Positions 8,638-18,079 are shown, counted from the stretch's first letter. The stretch is DNA of 64,000 nt from Lysobacter_I brunescens (GCF_042677005.1 NZ_JBHTIF010000001.1:1674001-1738000); one strand, 5' to 3'. Notes: a model not told the origin generated them from the letters alone. Made by a program: numbers and translations.

Positions 8638-9385
8638 CAGCCTGAGCCCGCGCACCTGGGTGCTGGCCGGCGCCGCCGGCTGGGCGATCGTGGTCTGGGT
8701 GCTGGCCCTGTCCGGCATGGGCGCCCGCCTCGGCGACGCCGAAGCCGACACCGCCGGCCAGCGCCTGCCGGACACCAAGCTGCCGGCCTCGGGCCGGCCC
8801 GGCGTGATGGAGCAGTACGCCGAGATCAAGAACCGTCCGCTCTTCTCCGAGAACCGTCGCCACCAGCCGTTCACCATCGATGCCGGCGGCGAGGAAGGGC
8901 AGGCCAACACCTTCGACTACACCCTGACCAGCGTGCTCATCGGCGGTGGCGTGCAGCTGGCGATCCTCAAGCCGGCCGCCGAAGGCGCGCAGCCGGTGCG
9001 CGTGAAGCTCGGCGAAGCGGTGGAAACCGCGCCGCAATGGACGCTCGCCAGCCTGGAACCCCGCGCCGCGGTGTTCCGCGGCCCCGAGGGCGACCGTCGC
9101 CTGGACCTGCGCGTGTTCAACGGCGTCGGCGGCGTCAATCCCGCGCCGGTGGCCGGTCCGCAGCCGGCCATCGTGCCCGACCCGACGCAGCCGCAGCCGG
9201 TCGTCGACGCCTCCGGCGCGACGGTCGTTCCGCCGCCTCCGCCGCCGCCGCCTCCGAGCGGCAACGTCTCCACCGAAGTGCAGCTCGAAGCGATCCGCAA
9301 GCGGATCGAGGAACGCCGCGCCCAGTTGAGGCAGCAAGCCGCACAGGAAGCGCAGAACGCCGCGCCGCCTGGACAGACACCCTGA
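8627..9385 (+). CDS. xpsN: Type II secretion protein N (XpsN/GspC-like)
   Basis: A 252-aa bitopic periplasmic protein expected to bridge the platform and the secretin, the role that XpsN has in Xanthomonas and GspC elsewhere. One N-terminal helix (WVLAGAAGWAIVVWVLALSG) is followed by the HR-like segment RPGVMEQYAEIKNRPLFSENRRH, the signature of this family. Next is a β-domain (YTLTSVLIGGGVQLAILKP) and then a Pro-rich linker with a run of nine prolines near residues 206-214. The C-terminal helix is highly charged (EAIRKRIEERRAQLRQQAAQE). It overlaps the gspM end by 11 bases. Confidence 0.9.
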   Translation: MRADSLSPRTWVLAGAAGWAIVVWVLALSGMGARLGDAEADTAGQRLPDTKLPASGRPGVMEQYAEIKNRPLFSENRRHQPFTIDAGGEEGQANTFDYTLTSVLIGGGVQLAILKPAAEGAQPVRVKLGEAVETAPQWTLASLEPRAAVFRGPEGDRRLDLRVFNGVGGVNPAPVAGPQPAIVPDPTQPQPVVDASGATVVPPPPPPPPPSGNVSTEVQLEAIRKRIEERRAQLRQQAAQEAQNAAPPGQTP

Positions 9386-9408
9386 TGTTTGCCCCGAGAG
9401 TTCACAGA

Positions 9409-11643
9409 ATGAATCTCCAAGCCGCAGCCCGCACCACTTTCGCCGCCGCGCTCTGCGCGATCTTTGCGGCCCACGCCGCGTCGCCGACGCCGGTGATCAA
9501 GCGCAACGCCCGGCAGAGCGCGCCCAGCACCGCCGCCGATGCCCCGGCTCCGGCGCCCGCCGCGACGCCCGAGTCCGAGGAGGACGCGCGCGCCAAGGCA
9601 GTGATCCATCGCGGCAACGGCCAGGTCATCAACCGCGATGCCGCCGGCTCGCCGCTGCCCGACCTCGACGCCACGTCCGGCGAGGCCACCTTCAATTTCG
9701 AAGGTGAATCGCTGCACGCGGTGGTCAAGGCGATCCTTGGCGACATGCTCGGCCAGAACTACACCATCGCGCCGAACGTGCAGGGCACGGTCACCTACGT
9801 CACGCCGAAGAAGATCAGCCCGGCGCAGGCGCTGTCGGTGCTGGAGATGATCCTCGGCTGGAACAACGCGCGGATGATCTACAGCGACGGCCGCTACAGC
9901 ATCGTCCCCGCCGACCAGGCGCTGGCGACCGGCGTGGTCGCGCCGCGCAGCAATCCGCCGGCGAGCGCCCGCGGCTTCGAATCGCGCGTGGTGCCGCTGC
10001 GCTACATCTCCGCCAGCGAGATGGAGAAGCTGCTCAAGCCCTACGCGCGTCCCGGCGCGATCGTCACCGTCGACCCCGGCCGCAACCTGATGACGCTCGC
10101 CGGTTCGCGCGCCGAACTGGAAAGCTACCTGCGCACCATCGAGGTGTTCGACGTCGACTGGATGGCCAGCATGTCGGTCGGCGTGTTCCCGCTGGAATCC
10201 AGCCGCGCCAGCAAGGTCGTGCAGGACCTGGAAAAGGTCTTCGGCGAAGGCAGCAAGTCGCCGGTGGCGGGCATGTTCCGCTTCATGCCGATCGAGAGCG
10301 CCAACGCGGTGCTGGCGATCACCGCGCAGCCCGAGTACCTCGACGACATCCAGCAGTGGATCGAACGCATCGACGGCGCCGGCGAAGGCCTGCGCCTGTA
10401 TTCCTACGAACTGAAGTACATCACCGCGAAGGATCTCGCCGCGCGCCTGGGCGAAGTCTTCGGCGGCAGTGGTGGCGGCAGCGGCGGCAATGACGGGGGC
10501 GGCGGCATCTCGCTGATCCCGGGCGGCCAGTCCACCACGATCAGCGCCGGCGGTGCCGGTGCCAGCAAGGACGGCGGCATGGATGGTGGCGGCGGCCCCG
10601 GCGGTTCCGGTGGCGGCCTCGGCAGCGGTTCGCTGTCGCTCGGCGGCGGCAACCAGGGCGGCAGCGGCAGCGTGGTGATCGAGGTCGGCGGCGACAAGGT
10701 CGCGGTGTCGGCGATCGAGGAGAACAACACCCTGCTCGTGCGCTCCACGCCTTCGGCCTGGCGCTCGATCATGGACGTGATCGAGAAGCTCGACATGCTC
10801 CCGCTGCAGGTCCACATCGAATCGCAGGTGGTCGAGGTCAAGCTCACCGGCGAGCTGGCCTACGGCGTGAACTGGTTCATCGAGAACGCGGCGCAGGAGA
10901 ACGGCCTGCCCGACGTCACCGACCCGCTGGGTTCGATCCCGCGCAAGTGGAGCACGCTCGGCGCCAGCCTCGGCGGCAAGGGCACCGGCGGCGGCCTCGC
11001 CTGGACCCTGCTCAAGAACGACGCCGCCGCGATCATCACCGCGCTGGACAAGGTCACCGACGTGCGCCTGCTGCAGACCGGCTCGCTGCTGGCGCGCAAC
11101 AACGCCGAGGCGACGCTGAACGTCGGCAGCCGCATCCCGGTGACCTCGGTGTCGGTCAACCCGATCATCGGCAACAACAACAGCATCAGCCAGGTGCAGT
11201 ACCTCGACACCGGCGTGATCCTGAAGGTGCGTCCGCGCGTGACCAAGGACGGTACCGTGTTCCTCGACATCGTCCAGGAAGTCAGCTCGCCGGGTTCGGC
11301 CGCCGACGCCAACGGCAACGTGCGCATCGACACCCGTCGCCTGAAGACCGAGGCCATCGTGCCGACCGGCGACACCGTGATGCTCGCCGGCCTGGTCCAG
11401 GACGGCAGCAGCAAGGGTTCGACCGGCATCCCGGGCCTGAGCCGCATTCCGTGGGTGGGCGGCCTGTTCGGTCGCCAGACCACCAGCAAGGACCGCACCG
11501 AAGTGGTCGTGCTGATCACGCCGACGATCATCCGCGACCAGCAGGAACTGCGCGACTTCACCGACGACTACACGCGCGGCTTCCGCGCGATGGAGCCGAT
11601 CAAGTCGTCGAAGAAGCCGCGCCGCGCCGCGAGTGGCGGCTGA
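9409..11643 (+). CDS. gspD: Type II secretion secretin GspD
   Basis: Outer-membrane secretin that forms the exit channel; 744 aa from ATG 9409. The signal peptide MNLQAAARTTFAAALCAIFAAHA precedes an Ala/Pro linker. The N0 domain (FNFEGESLHAVVKAIL) and N1-N3 repeats (VPLRYISASEMEKLLKPY; YELKYITAKDLAARLGEVF) follow. The N3 region carries an exceptionally Gly/Ser-rich insert at about 10466-10670. The secretin core shows LNVGSRIPVTSVSV, VGLK-like TGVILKVRPRV and the signature ending LAGLVQDGSSKGSTGIPGLSRIPWVGGLFG. ATG 9409 has GAGAG 8 bases upstream; the alternative ATG 9385 overlaps the xpsN stop. Confidence 0.96.
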   Translation: MNLQAAARTTFAAALCAIFAAHAASPTPVIKRNARQSAPSTAADAPAPAPAATPESEEDARAKAVIHRGNGQVINRDAAGSPLPDLDATSGEATFNFEGESLHAVVKAILGDMLGQNYTIAPNVQGTVTYVTPKKISPAQALSVLEMILGWNNARMIYSDGRYSIVPADQALATGVVAPRSNPPASARGFESRVVPLRYISASEMEKLLKPYARPGAIVTVDPGRNLMTLAGSRAELESYLRTIEVFDVDWMASMSVGVFPLESSRASKVVQDLEKVFGEGSKSPVAGMFRFMPIESANAVLAITAQPEYLDDIQQWIERIDGAGEGLRLYSYELKYITAKDLAARLGEVFGGSGGGSGGNDGGGGISLIPGGQSTTISAGGAGASKDGGMDGGGGPGGSGGGLGSGSLSLGGGNQGGSGSVVIEVGGDKVAVSAIEENNTLLVRSTPSAWRSIMDVIEKLDMLPLQVHIESQVVEVKLTGELAYGVNWFIENAAQENGLPDVTDPLGSIPRKWSTLGASLGGKGTGGGLAWTLLKNDAAAIITALDKVTDVRLLQTGSLLARNNAEATLNVGSRIPVTSVSVNPIIGNNNSISQVQYLDTGVILKVRPRVTKDGTVFLDIVQEVSSPGSAADANGNVRIDTRRLKTEAIVPTGDTVMLAGLVQDGSSKGSTGIPGLSRIPWVGGLFGRQTTSKDRTEVVVLITPTIIRDQQELRDFTDDYTRGFRAMEPIKSSKKPRRAASGG

Positions 11644-11662
11644 GACGGCGTCATCCGCGCGG

Positions 11663-12523
11663 ATGAGCGCCGTGCCGGTCGTGCTGGTGCCGGTGGGCGT
11701 CGATGACGACGCCCTCGACGCCTGCCTCGCCGCGCTGGAGCAGGGTACGCCGCCGCAGACGCGGGTCTGGCTGGCCGACGACGGCCAGGCCGGCCCGCGC
11801 GGCCGCGCCATCATTGATCGCTGGCTGGCGCGCACCGCGCTGCAGGCCGGCTACACACGCCGCTCGCGCCCGATCGGCGAAGCGGCGCATCTCGCCGACA
11901 TGCTCCGCGCCTGCGGCGATGCCGACGTGCTGGTGCTCGCCAGCGACGCCGTGCCGCTCCCGGGCTGGGCGTCCCAGCTGATCGCCTGCGCCGCGCGCGA
12001 TCCGGCCATCGCCACCGCGACGCCCTGGTGCAACGCCGGCGAAACCGCGTCCTGGCCGCGCATCGGCGAAGTGCTGCCCGTGCCCGACGAGCCCGTGCGC
12101 CTCGCCCGCGCCGCCGCCAGCCTGCCGCCGCATCATCCGGAACTGCCCGGTGCGGTGAACCATGCCGTGTTCCTGCGCGGCAGTGCGCGCGCGAAAGCCG
12201 GCGGTCTCGATGCGGACACCTATGCCTCGTGGTACGCCGCGTTGATCGACCTGTCGCTGCGCATGGCCGGACTGGGCTGGCGCAACGTGCTGTGCGAGAC
12301 CGCGTTCGTCGCGCGCAGCGGCGAGGGCGTGCCGCTGGGCGACGATGTCGAAACCCTCGGCGTGCGCTGGCCGACCTGGCACGCGCGGCTGGCGCAGTTC
12401 CTGATGGACGATCCACTGCACGCGCTGCGCCAGCGCCTGTCCGACGCTTATGCCGCTGCGGGGCTGCACGACCAGCCGGATCTGTTCGCGGGCGATGCAT
12501 CGTCGCCGGAGGAGGCGTCGTGA
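11663..12523 (+). CDS. Glycosyltransferase family 2-like protein, degenerate
   Basis: A 286-aa protein with a GT-A-like layout. A β-strand opening (VPVVLVPVGVDDDALDACLAALEQ) corresponds to the nucleotide-binding start of family 2 transferases, and WLADDG resembles their 'DDG' strand. The position of the metal-binding DxD reads VLVLASDAVPLPGWAS, so the motif is replaced by S-D-A. It may be a poorly active or regulatory homologue. It follows gspD by 19 bases, with GTG 11633 a possible earlier start, and precedes another GT2 gene. Substrate unknown. Confidence 0.7.
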   Translation: MSAVPVVLVPVGVDDDALDACLAALEQGTPPQTRVWLADDGQAGPRGRAIIDRWLARTALQAGYTRRSRPIGEAAHLADMLRACGDADVLVLASDAVPLPGWASQLIACAARDPAIATATPWCNAGETASWPRIGEVLPVPDEPVRLARAAASLPPHHPELPGAVNHAVFLRGSARAKAGGLDADTYASWYAALIDLSLRMAGLGWRNVLCETAFVARSGEGVPLGDDVETLGVRWPTWHARLAQFLMDDPLHALRQRLSDAYAAAGLHDQPDLFAGDASSPEEAS

Positions 12524-12537
12524 GCGGGGCGAGCAGC

Positions 12538-12716
12538 GCAAATCCCCCCGCCGCCCGCTGCGCGGCCGTCGGCCCCCTTTTGCAAAGGGGGCAAGAGCAG
12601 TGCTGCGGCTCGACGCTTGCCGGCACACGCGATGTCTGCAGCAGCATCCGCATCAGCGCGCATCACCGACGCAGCTGCTTTCCCCCCTTTGCAAAAGGGG
12701 GGCAGGGGGGATTTGC
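12538..12716. repeat. GC-rich palindromic intergenic element, copy 1
   Basis: The outer inverted repeat is GCAAATCCCCCC (12538-12549) and GGGGGGATTTGC (12705-12716). Inside are two opposed near-perfect palindromes centred on TTTGCAAA: 12573-12591 and 12682-12702. The middle differs from copy 2 at 18103-18238, while arms and palindromes are nearly the same, so this is a dispersed two-armed element like a REP doublet. Transcribed, it would form a long cruciform-like hairpin. Confidence 0.85.
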
Positions 12717-12749
12717 TTTTGACGTCCCGCCTCGCACGCACGACGCTGG

Positions 12750-13607
12750 ATGCAGCCCATGAGCGCCGCCCCCGACCCCGACATCGCCGTCGTCGTCGTC
12801 ACCTACCGCAGCGCCGAAACCATCGCCGACTGCCTGCAGCGCCTGCGCGCCGCCGAGGGTGTGGCCGAGATCCGCGTCGTCGACAACGGTTCGGACGACG
12901 GCTCGCTCGAGATCGTGCAGCGCATGGCCGTGCAGGACGCGCGGCTGCGCTTCATCGCCAATCCCGACAATCCCGGCTTCGCAGTCGCCTGCAACCAGGG
13001 TGCGCGCGACAGCGCCGCGCCGTGGCTGGCCTTCGTGAATCCCGATTGCCTCGTCGCGCCGGACGCGCTGGCGCGGCTGCGTGCGCATGCGCGCGAATGC
13101 GCGCGCGAGCCCTTGCTCGGTGCCGACCTCGTCGACGAACAGGGCGTGCGCGACGGCGCCGCGCGTCGTCGCGACCCGGACTTCGCGGCGATGCTGCGCA
13201 GCCCGGCCGCACGGCGCCTCGACATCGCGGTCGATCCTCTTGCCACGCTGCAGGTCGTGCCCGCCATTTCCGGCGCGGTGATGTTCATGCCGCGCGCGTT
13301 GTTCGAACGGATCGGCGGTTTCGACGAAGGCTATCGCCTGCACGCCGAAGACCTGGATCTGTGCCGTCGCGCGCGCGAGTCCGGTGCATTTCTCGCTGTC
13401 GCCAACGATGTGACGATCGTGCACGTGCGCGGCGTCTCCAGCCGTTCACGGCCGTGGTTCGTCGAATGGCACAAGCATCGTGGCCTCGCGCGTTATTTCC
13501 TCCGGTTCGAGGCGCCGCGTCGCGGCTGGCCGCTGCGCCTGCTCGTGCTGGCGACGATCTGGGCGCGCTTCCCGCTGGCCGCGCTGCGCGCGTCGCGCCG
13601 GACGTGA
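12750..13607 (+). CDS. Glycosyltransferase family 2 (rhamnosyltransferase/WbbL-like)
   Basis: A 285-aa predicted cytoplasmic, membrane-associated sugar transferase. Classic GT2 features run in order: IAVVVVTYRSAETIADCLQRL, the VVDNGSDDGS nucleotide-binding motif, NPGFAVACNQGARDS, the metal site FVNPDCLV (xPD variant of DxD), and GAVMFMPRALFERIGGFDEGY ending in EDLDLCRRARESG with the catalytic E-D. This arrangement is typical of WbbL-like transferases that build cell-surface polysaccharide. The sugar and acceptor cannot be read from the sequence. ATG 12759 is a possible alternative start. Confidence 0.88.
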   Translation: MQPMSAAPDPDIAVVVVTYRSAETIADCLQRLRAAEGVAEIRVVDNGSDDGSLEIVQRMAVQDARLRFIANPDNPGFAVACNQGARDSAAPWLAFVNPDCLVAPDALARLRAHARECAREPLLGADLVDEQGVRDGAARRRDPDFAAMLRSPAARRLDIAVDPLATLQVVPAISGAVMFMPRALFERIGGFDEGYRLHAEDLDLCRRARESGAFLAVANDVTIVHVRGVSSRSRPWFVEWHKHRGLARYFLRFEAPRRGWPLRLLVLATIWARFPLAALRASRRT

Positions 13608-13612
13608 ACCGC

Positions 13613-14794
13613 ATGCGCATCGTGCGGTCCTGGCTCGGCCTGTGCATGGTCCTGTGGCTGTGCGTGGCGCCGGTGCGGGCCATGGCGCAGGCGGCGTCGT
13701 TCGACCGCCGTGCGTCCGCCGAACTCGACCGTCTCGTGCGTGATGTGTGTCGCCGCGAGATCGTGGTGCTTGGCGAGGACGCCAACCATGGCGGCGGGCG
13801 CACGCTGGAGATCAAGGTCGAACTGGCGAAGCGTCTGGTCGAGCGCTGCGGCTTCGGCGGCATCGTGTTCGAATCGTCGGTCTACGCCGCGCTCGATCTC
13901 GAGCGCCGGCTGGCGCAAGGCACCGCCACCGAGGACGACGTGGTGGATGCCGCCGGCCAGCTGTGGTTCCGCGCACGGGAAGCGCAGCCGCTGCCGCCGT
14001 TCCTGCTGCAGGCGGCGCGCGATGGTCGCCTGCGCATCGGCGGCATGGACATCCAGCCGGTGGCGCGGCCCGGGCGCTACACCGGCAGTCGCCTGGCGTC
14101 CGAGCTTGCTGCCGTGCTCGATGCGTCCCGGCAGGCGGCATGCGACGCGGAGATCCAGCGCCACAACCGCCATGCCTACGACGACGAGCATCCGTTCGAC
14201 GACGCGGCGCAGGCACGGCTGCGTGCCTGCATCGATGCAGTCCGCGCGGCCACGCAGGCGACCGGTACGGACACCGCGCTCGCGCGCATGGCCGAGGCCT
14301 ATGGACGCTATCTCGACATGGCGATGACCGGCGATGGCGACGTGCGCGAACGCGCGATGTTCGATCTGCTGATGTGGCATCGCGAACGCTGGCCGCCGGG
14401 CACGAAGCTGCTGGTGTGGTGCGCGACCGTGCATGGCGCGAAGGCGCTGCACAACATCGCGCCGGCGATGCACCCGATGGGCGCCGACCTGCATGCGCGC
14501 TTCGGCAAGCGCGCGGCGGTGATCGGGTTCACTGCGCTGTCCGGCGCCTTCGGCCAGGGCGGCGCGCATCCGCCGCTGCGCCTGCCCGAGACGCCGCCGC
14601 TGGCGCTGGAAACCCGCGCGCTGGAGAAGCCGGGCGAACTGCGCTATCTCGATGCGAAACGCCTGGCCCGGATGGGCATCGCCTCGTCACGGCCGATCAA
14701 CTACCGCAGCGTGCATGCCGCCGACTGGTCGAAGGTCCTCAATGGCCTGCTCGTGCTGCGCGAAGAGCGGCCGATCACGCCGCTGGCGCGTTGA
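13613..14794 (+). CDS. Exported erythromycin esterase-like protein
   Basis: A 393-aa protein with an N-terminal signal peptide (MRIVRSWLGLCMVLWLCVAPVRAMAQA). The mature domain matches the erythromycin-esterase-like superfamily. VVLGEDANHGGGRTLEIKVELAKRLVE corresponds to the family's LGExxHG motif with Glu and His retained, and GIVFESSVYAAL gives the second conserved Glu. The LVWCATVHGAKAL segment near the C-terminus corresponds to the family's W-x-x-N/T-x-H element. Esterase or hydrolase activity is plausible, but macrolide resistance cannot be claimed. The gene starts 5 bases after the GT2 stop, so they share a transcript. Confidence 0.8.
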   Translation: MRIVRSWLGLCMVLWLCVAPVRAMAQAASFDRRASAELDRLVRDVCRREIVVLGEDANHGGGRTLEIKVELAKRLVERCGFGGIVFESSVYAALDLERRLAQGTATEDDVVDAAGQLWFRAREAQPLPPFLLQAARDGRLRIGGMDIQPVARPGRYTGSRLASELAAVLDASRQAACDAEIQRHNRHAYDDEHPFDDAAQARLRACIDAVRAATQATGTDTALARMAEAYGRYLDMAMTGDGDVRERAMFDLLMWHRERWPPGTKLLVWCATVHGAKALHNIAPAMHPMGADLHARFGKRAAVIGFTALSGAFGQGGAHPPLRLPETPPLALETRALEKPGELRYLDAKRLARMGIASSRPINYRSVHAADWSKVLNGLLVLREERPITPLAR

Positions 14795-14801
14795 ACCTGA
14801 C

Positions 14802-16871
14802 CTAGCGCTCGCTACCGAACGTGATATCCAGCCCCCGCTTCACGCCGACCCGCGGCGTCCAGCCGAGAACCTCGCGTGCGGCCGTGGTATCGAAGTTCGT
14901 CAGCGGACGCAGCGAACGCACGCGGTAACGGGTCAGCGGCACGTCGCGTTTGAGCGCCTTGCCCAGCAGTTCGACGCCGATGGCCAGGCACATGAACACC
15001 CATTCCGGCATCCACATCAGCTTCAGCGAGGCGCCGAGCTTCGCCTTGCAGCGGCGCAGATAGGTGGTGCGATCGACGGAGTCGGTGTCGACCAGGTTGA
15101 AGATGCGGCCCAGCGCCTGCGGCGACGTGCCGGCGAGCAGCAGGGCATCGACGATGTCGTCGCGATAGACCAGCGGCAGCGCCTGCGCGCCGCTGCCGAT
15201 CGCGATCCAGCGTCCGGCCAGCGCGATCGTGCCGTTCGGCGTGATCTGCTCCGCGCCGGGGCCGAAGATCTGCCCGGGGCGCAGGATCACCGCCGGCAGG
15301 TGATCCTTCACGATCGCGTCGGCGACCATCTGCTCGGCGGTGAGCTTGGTCTGCGTGTACGCGCCGCGCAGCTGCGGATGCGGCTCGAAGCGGTAGTCCT
15401 CGGTCAGCACTTCGCCGCTGCGACGTCCGGCGTGGTCGAACACGCTCATCGAGCTGACGTAGACCAGTCGCGGTGCCGCATGCCTGCGGCAGGCCTCGAT
15501 CACGTTGCGCGTGCCCCAGAGCGTGCCGGCTTCGAAATCGCGCGGGCCGCCGCGCATCGCCGCGCCGACGTGGTAGACCACGCCCGCACCGGCGACCGCG
15601 TGGTCGACGATGCGCGGGTCGCCGAGATCGCCGATCACCGTCTGCACGCCCTCGTCGTCGCGATACGCGGCGACCGGCCGGCGCACCAGCACGCGCACGG
15701 TCCTGCCCTGCGCGCGCAGCGCGGCGACCACGGCCTTGCCGAGGAAGCCGGCGGCGCCGGTGACCAGCGCATCGGCCGGCGGCAGCGTGGTGTGTCGCGC
15801 GTCGAGCTGCTGCAGGCGCTGGCGATCGGGCTCGGCGCACAGCGGATCGAGCAGGCGCGCGATGCGCAGGCCGTCCTCGGCGGTGAACGGCGGCGCCTCG
15901 CCGCGATGCACGGCGCGCGCGAACGCCTCGGCGCCCATGCGGATGCCGGGCGATGGCTTCAGCCGGCCGGTGGCGAAGCGCAGCACGTTGAGCGGGATGC
16001 GCACGCTGTCCTTCACCGCGCTGAAGAACGCATTGAGCAGGATGCCGATGAACTTCGGTCCGGGCAGCACGCGATGGACGCGGCAGGTCTGGGTGAAGCG
16101 GTCGACCTCGATCGAGCCCTTGGTGCCGCGCACGAACAGCCGGTTCTCCATCGGTCGCGCGTTCCACGACAGCAGCAGGCGGCCGACGCCGCTCGCGGTC
16201 TGCGCGCGCGCCTGCCATTCGTCGAAGCCGAGGTTGGGATCGGCGCCGCGCGACTGGTACTGCACGTCGGCCTGGGCGATCGGGCCGAGGAAGGCTTCGA
16301 TGGTGTAGAAACCGTGCACGCCGAGATCGCGGAACGGATACGAGCCCTGTTTCACCTGGCCGGGCAGCGGGCCGCCGGCGTAGGGCGGATATTCGGAATT
16401 GCGGATGATGTCGACCGACAGCACATCGCCGATCGCGCCGGACTTCGCTGTGTCCAGCGCCTGCATCAGCACCGGGTCGAACAGGTCGGAATGGTTCACG
16501 CCGAGGGTCAGGCCGGTGGCCTTCGCCTTCGCCAGCATCGCCTCGCAATCGGCGGCGCTGTCGGCCATCGGCTTTTCGACCAGCACGTGGCAGCCCATGT
16601 CCATCGCCTGGATTGCCAGCGTCGCGTGCGAGGCCGGCGGCGTCAGCACGTAGACGACGTTGGGCTGCGCATCGGCCAGTTCGGCGAGCGTGGCGACCAC
16701 CTTGCCGATCTTGAAGCGCGCGGCGAGCGCCTCGGCCGCGCTGCGATTGCTGTCGCAGATGCCGACGACTTCGACGAAATCGAGGCGCGACAGTGCGGCG
16801 AGGTGGTGCGTGGCGACGTAACCCGCGCCGACGACGGCGACGCGGAGCTTGCGGGGAGCGTGGGAGGTCAT
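14802..16871 (-). CDS. Fusion: Gfo/Idh/MocA oxidoreductase + NAD-dependent epimerase/dehydratase
   Basis: A 689-aa protein joining two NAD(P)-dependent sugar-nucleotide enzyme domains. Residues 1-350 are Gfo/Idh/MocA: a Rossmann start VAVVGAGYVATHHLAAL, the hallmark VLVEKPMA, and GVNHSDLFDPV. Residues about 370-689 form an extended SDR epimerase: ALVTGAAGFLGKAVVAALRAQG, then VYVSSMSVFDH, and the active-site AYTQTKLTAEQ (YxxxK) with RPGQIFGPG. Both sets of signature residues look intact. Start ATG 16871 overlaps the stop of the upstream glycosyltransferase. It probably makes or modifies a sugar nucleotide for surface polysaccharide; the substrate is unknown. Confidence 0.9.
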   Translation of the reverse strand: MTSHAPRKLRVAVVGAGYVATHHLAALSRLDFVEVVGICDSNRSAAEALAARFKIGKVVATLAELADAQPNVVYVLTPPASHATLAIQAMDMGCHVLVEKPMADSAADCEAMLAKAKATGLTLGVNHSDLFDPVLMQALDTAKSGAIGDVLSVDIIRNSEYPPYAGGPLPGQVKQGSYPFRDLGVHGFYTIEAFLGPIAQADVQYQSRGADPNLGFDEWQARAQTASGVGRLLLSWNARPMENRLFVRGTKGSIEVDRFTQTCRVHRVLPGPKFIGILLNAFFSAVKDSVRIPLNVLRFATGRLKPSPGIRMGAEAFARAVHRGEAPPFTAEDGLRIARLLDPLCAEPDRQRLQQLDARHTTLPPADALVTGAAGFLGKAVVAALRAQGRTVRVLVRRPVAAYRDDEGVQTVIGDLGDPRIVDHAVAGAGVVYHVGAAMRGGPRDFEAGTLWGTRNVIEACRRHAAPRLVYVSSMSVFDHAGRRSGEVLTEDYRFEPHPQLRGAYTQTKLTAEQMVADAIVKDHLPAVILRPGQIFGPGAEQITPNGTIALAGRWIAIGSGAQALPLVYRDDIVDALLLAGTSPQALGRIFNLVDTDSVDRTTYLRRCKAKLGASLKLMWMPEWVFMCLAIGVELLGKALKRDVPLTRYRVRSLRPLTNFDTTAAREVLGWTPRVGVKRGLDITFGSER

Positions 16872-18079
16872 GAAGGACTGCGACTGTGTGAATGCGGAGA
16901 AAGGCGCGACGCGACCTCGGCCAGCACGGCCTCGACGCGCGCGTCCCAGGTCTGGTCGACGACCGCAGCCATGCGTGCGTGCACGGCCTCGGGGGCGCTG
17001 TCGGTCACGGCATCATCGAGCGCGGCGAGGAAGGCGTCGTGGCCATCGACCAGGCGGACGACGTGCGCGAACTTCTCGATCTCGGGATTGCGCACGCTGA
17101 CCACGGCCTTGCCGGCGGCGAGGTATTCGCGGAGCTTCAGCGGATTGGCGTTCGCGACCTGGCGGTTGAGGCGATACGGAATGATCGCGGCGTCGAAGGC
17201 CTTGGACCATTGCGGCAGCGAGGCGTACGGCTGCGGGCCCGCGAGCACCACGTTGGCCAGCGCGCGCAGGCCATCGACGTTCACGTGCGCATGGCCGACG
17301 AGCAGGAAGCTCCACTGCGGCCGTGCACGGGCGAGAGATTCGATCAGCGGCACGTCGATCCAGTCGTGGATCGAGCCGATGTAGCCGACGACCGGGCGTG
17401 GCAGATCGCGGGCGAGGGCGGGTGTTTCGGTCGCCGGGTCCTGCGCCTGCGCGAACAGGTCCACGTCCACGCCGTGCGGCGAAAAGACGGTGTGCGGATT
17501 GAGCGCGCGCTTGGCATCGAGCAACGCCGGCGGCGCCACGCACAGCAGGTCGGCGCGGCGGCTCAGGGTTTCGTCGCGTTCGGCGATCAGCGTGGCGTCC
17601 ACGCCCGGATGTGCAGCGTAGTCGTCGATGCAGTAGTACACGACGAGGTCTTCGCCGAGCTTGCCGGCGTGCACGCCCGGATGCGGCACGACGAACCAGG
17701 AGATGTGCCTGTGGATGCCGGCGAGGCGCAGCGCGCGGCGCACGGCCCAGCGCCCGAACAGGCGGTTGAAGGCATCGACGCCGGGCAGCCGGCGGAACGG
17801 CAGCTGCGGCACGGTGCAGTGCCACAGGCCATCGGAGACGCGCGTCGGCCGCTTGAACGCAGCGAGCAGCTTGCGTACCGCGCGCTTGAGGTCGCGCCCG
17901 GAGGCGTTCGGCGCGCGCATGCCCGGCGAATCCACGTACAGCACCGGCATGCGGCGCGCGAGTCGCGTGGCGACATGGTGGCTGCTGGTGCGGTTCTCCG
18001 CATACCAGTCATTGCCGAAGTAGACGATGCCGTGGTCGCGCAGTGATGCGGCATCGCGGGTCATGTTCGGATCGTTCAT
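16868..18079 (-). CDS. Glycosyltransferase (GT1/GT4-type)
   Basis: A 403-aa GT-B-fold glycosyltransferase. The N-terminal part (IVYFGNDWYAENRTSSHHVATRLAR, VLYVDSPGMRAP) and the C-terminal half (VGYIGSIHDWIDVPLIESLA; FDAAIIPYRLNRQVANANPLKLREYLAAGKAVV) match transferases that use nucleotide-activated sugars in surface polysaccharide synthesis. The NPLKLREYLAAG stretch is the donor-binding E-rich motif. ATG 18079 was chosen because the longer open frame runs into the repeat element at 18103-18238. The 3' end overlaps the fusion oxidoreductase by ATGA, indicating one transcription unit. Confidence 0.88.
   Translation of the reverse strand: MNDPNMTRDAASLRDHGIVYFGNDWYAENRTSSHHVATRLARRMPVLYVDSPGMRAPNASGRDLKRAVRKLLAAFKRPTRVSDGLWHCTVPQLPFRRLPGVDAFNRLFGRWAVRRALRLAGIHRHISWFVVPHPGVHAGKLGEDLVVYYCIDDYAAHPGVDATLIAERDETLSRRADLLCVAPPALLDAKRALNPHTVFSPHGVDVDLFAQAQDPATETPALARDLPRPVVGYIGSIHDWIDVPLIESLARARPQWSFLLVGHAHVNVDGLRALANVVLAGPQPYASLPQWSKAFDAAIIPYRLNRQVANANPLKLREYLAAGKAVVSVRNPEIEKFAHVVRLVDGHDAFLAALDDAVTDSAPEAVHARMAAVVDQTWDARVEAVLAEVASRLSPHSHSRSPS

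Noticed and set aside
8917..11835. Long antisense open frame over gspD
   Set aside because: It is the reverse-strand shadow of the xpsN-gspD coding region: low-complexity, with no recognisable domain; the + strand gene is certain.
12617..13612. Extended start of the esterase-like gene
   Set aside because: The upstream part is the shadow of the GT2 gene; the signal peptide begins at 13613.
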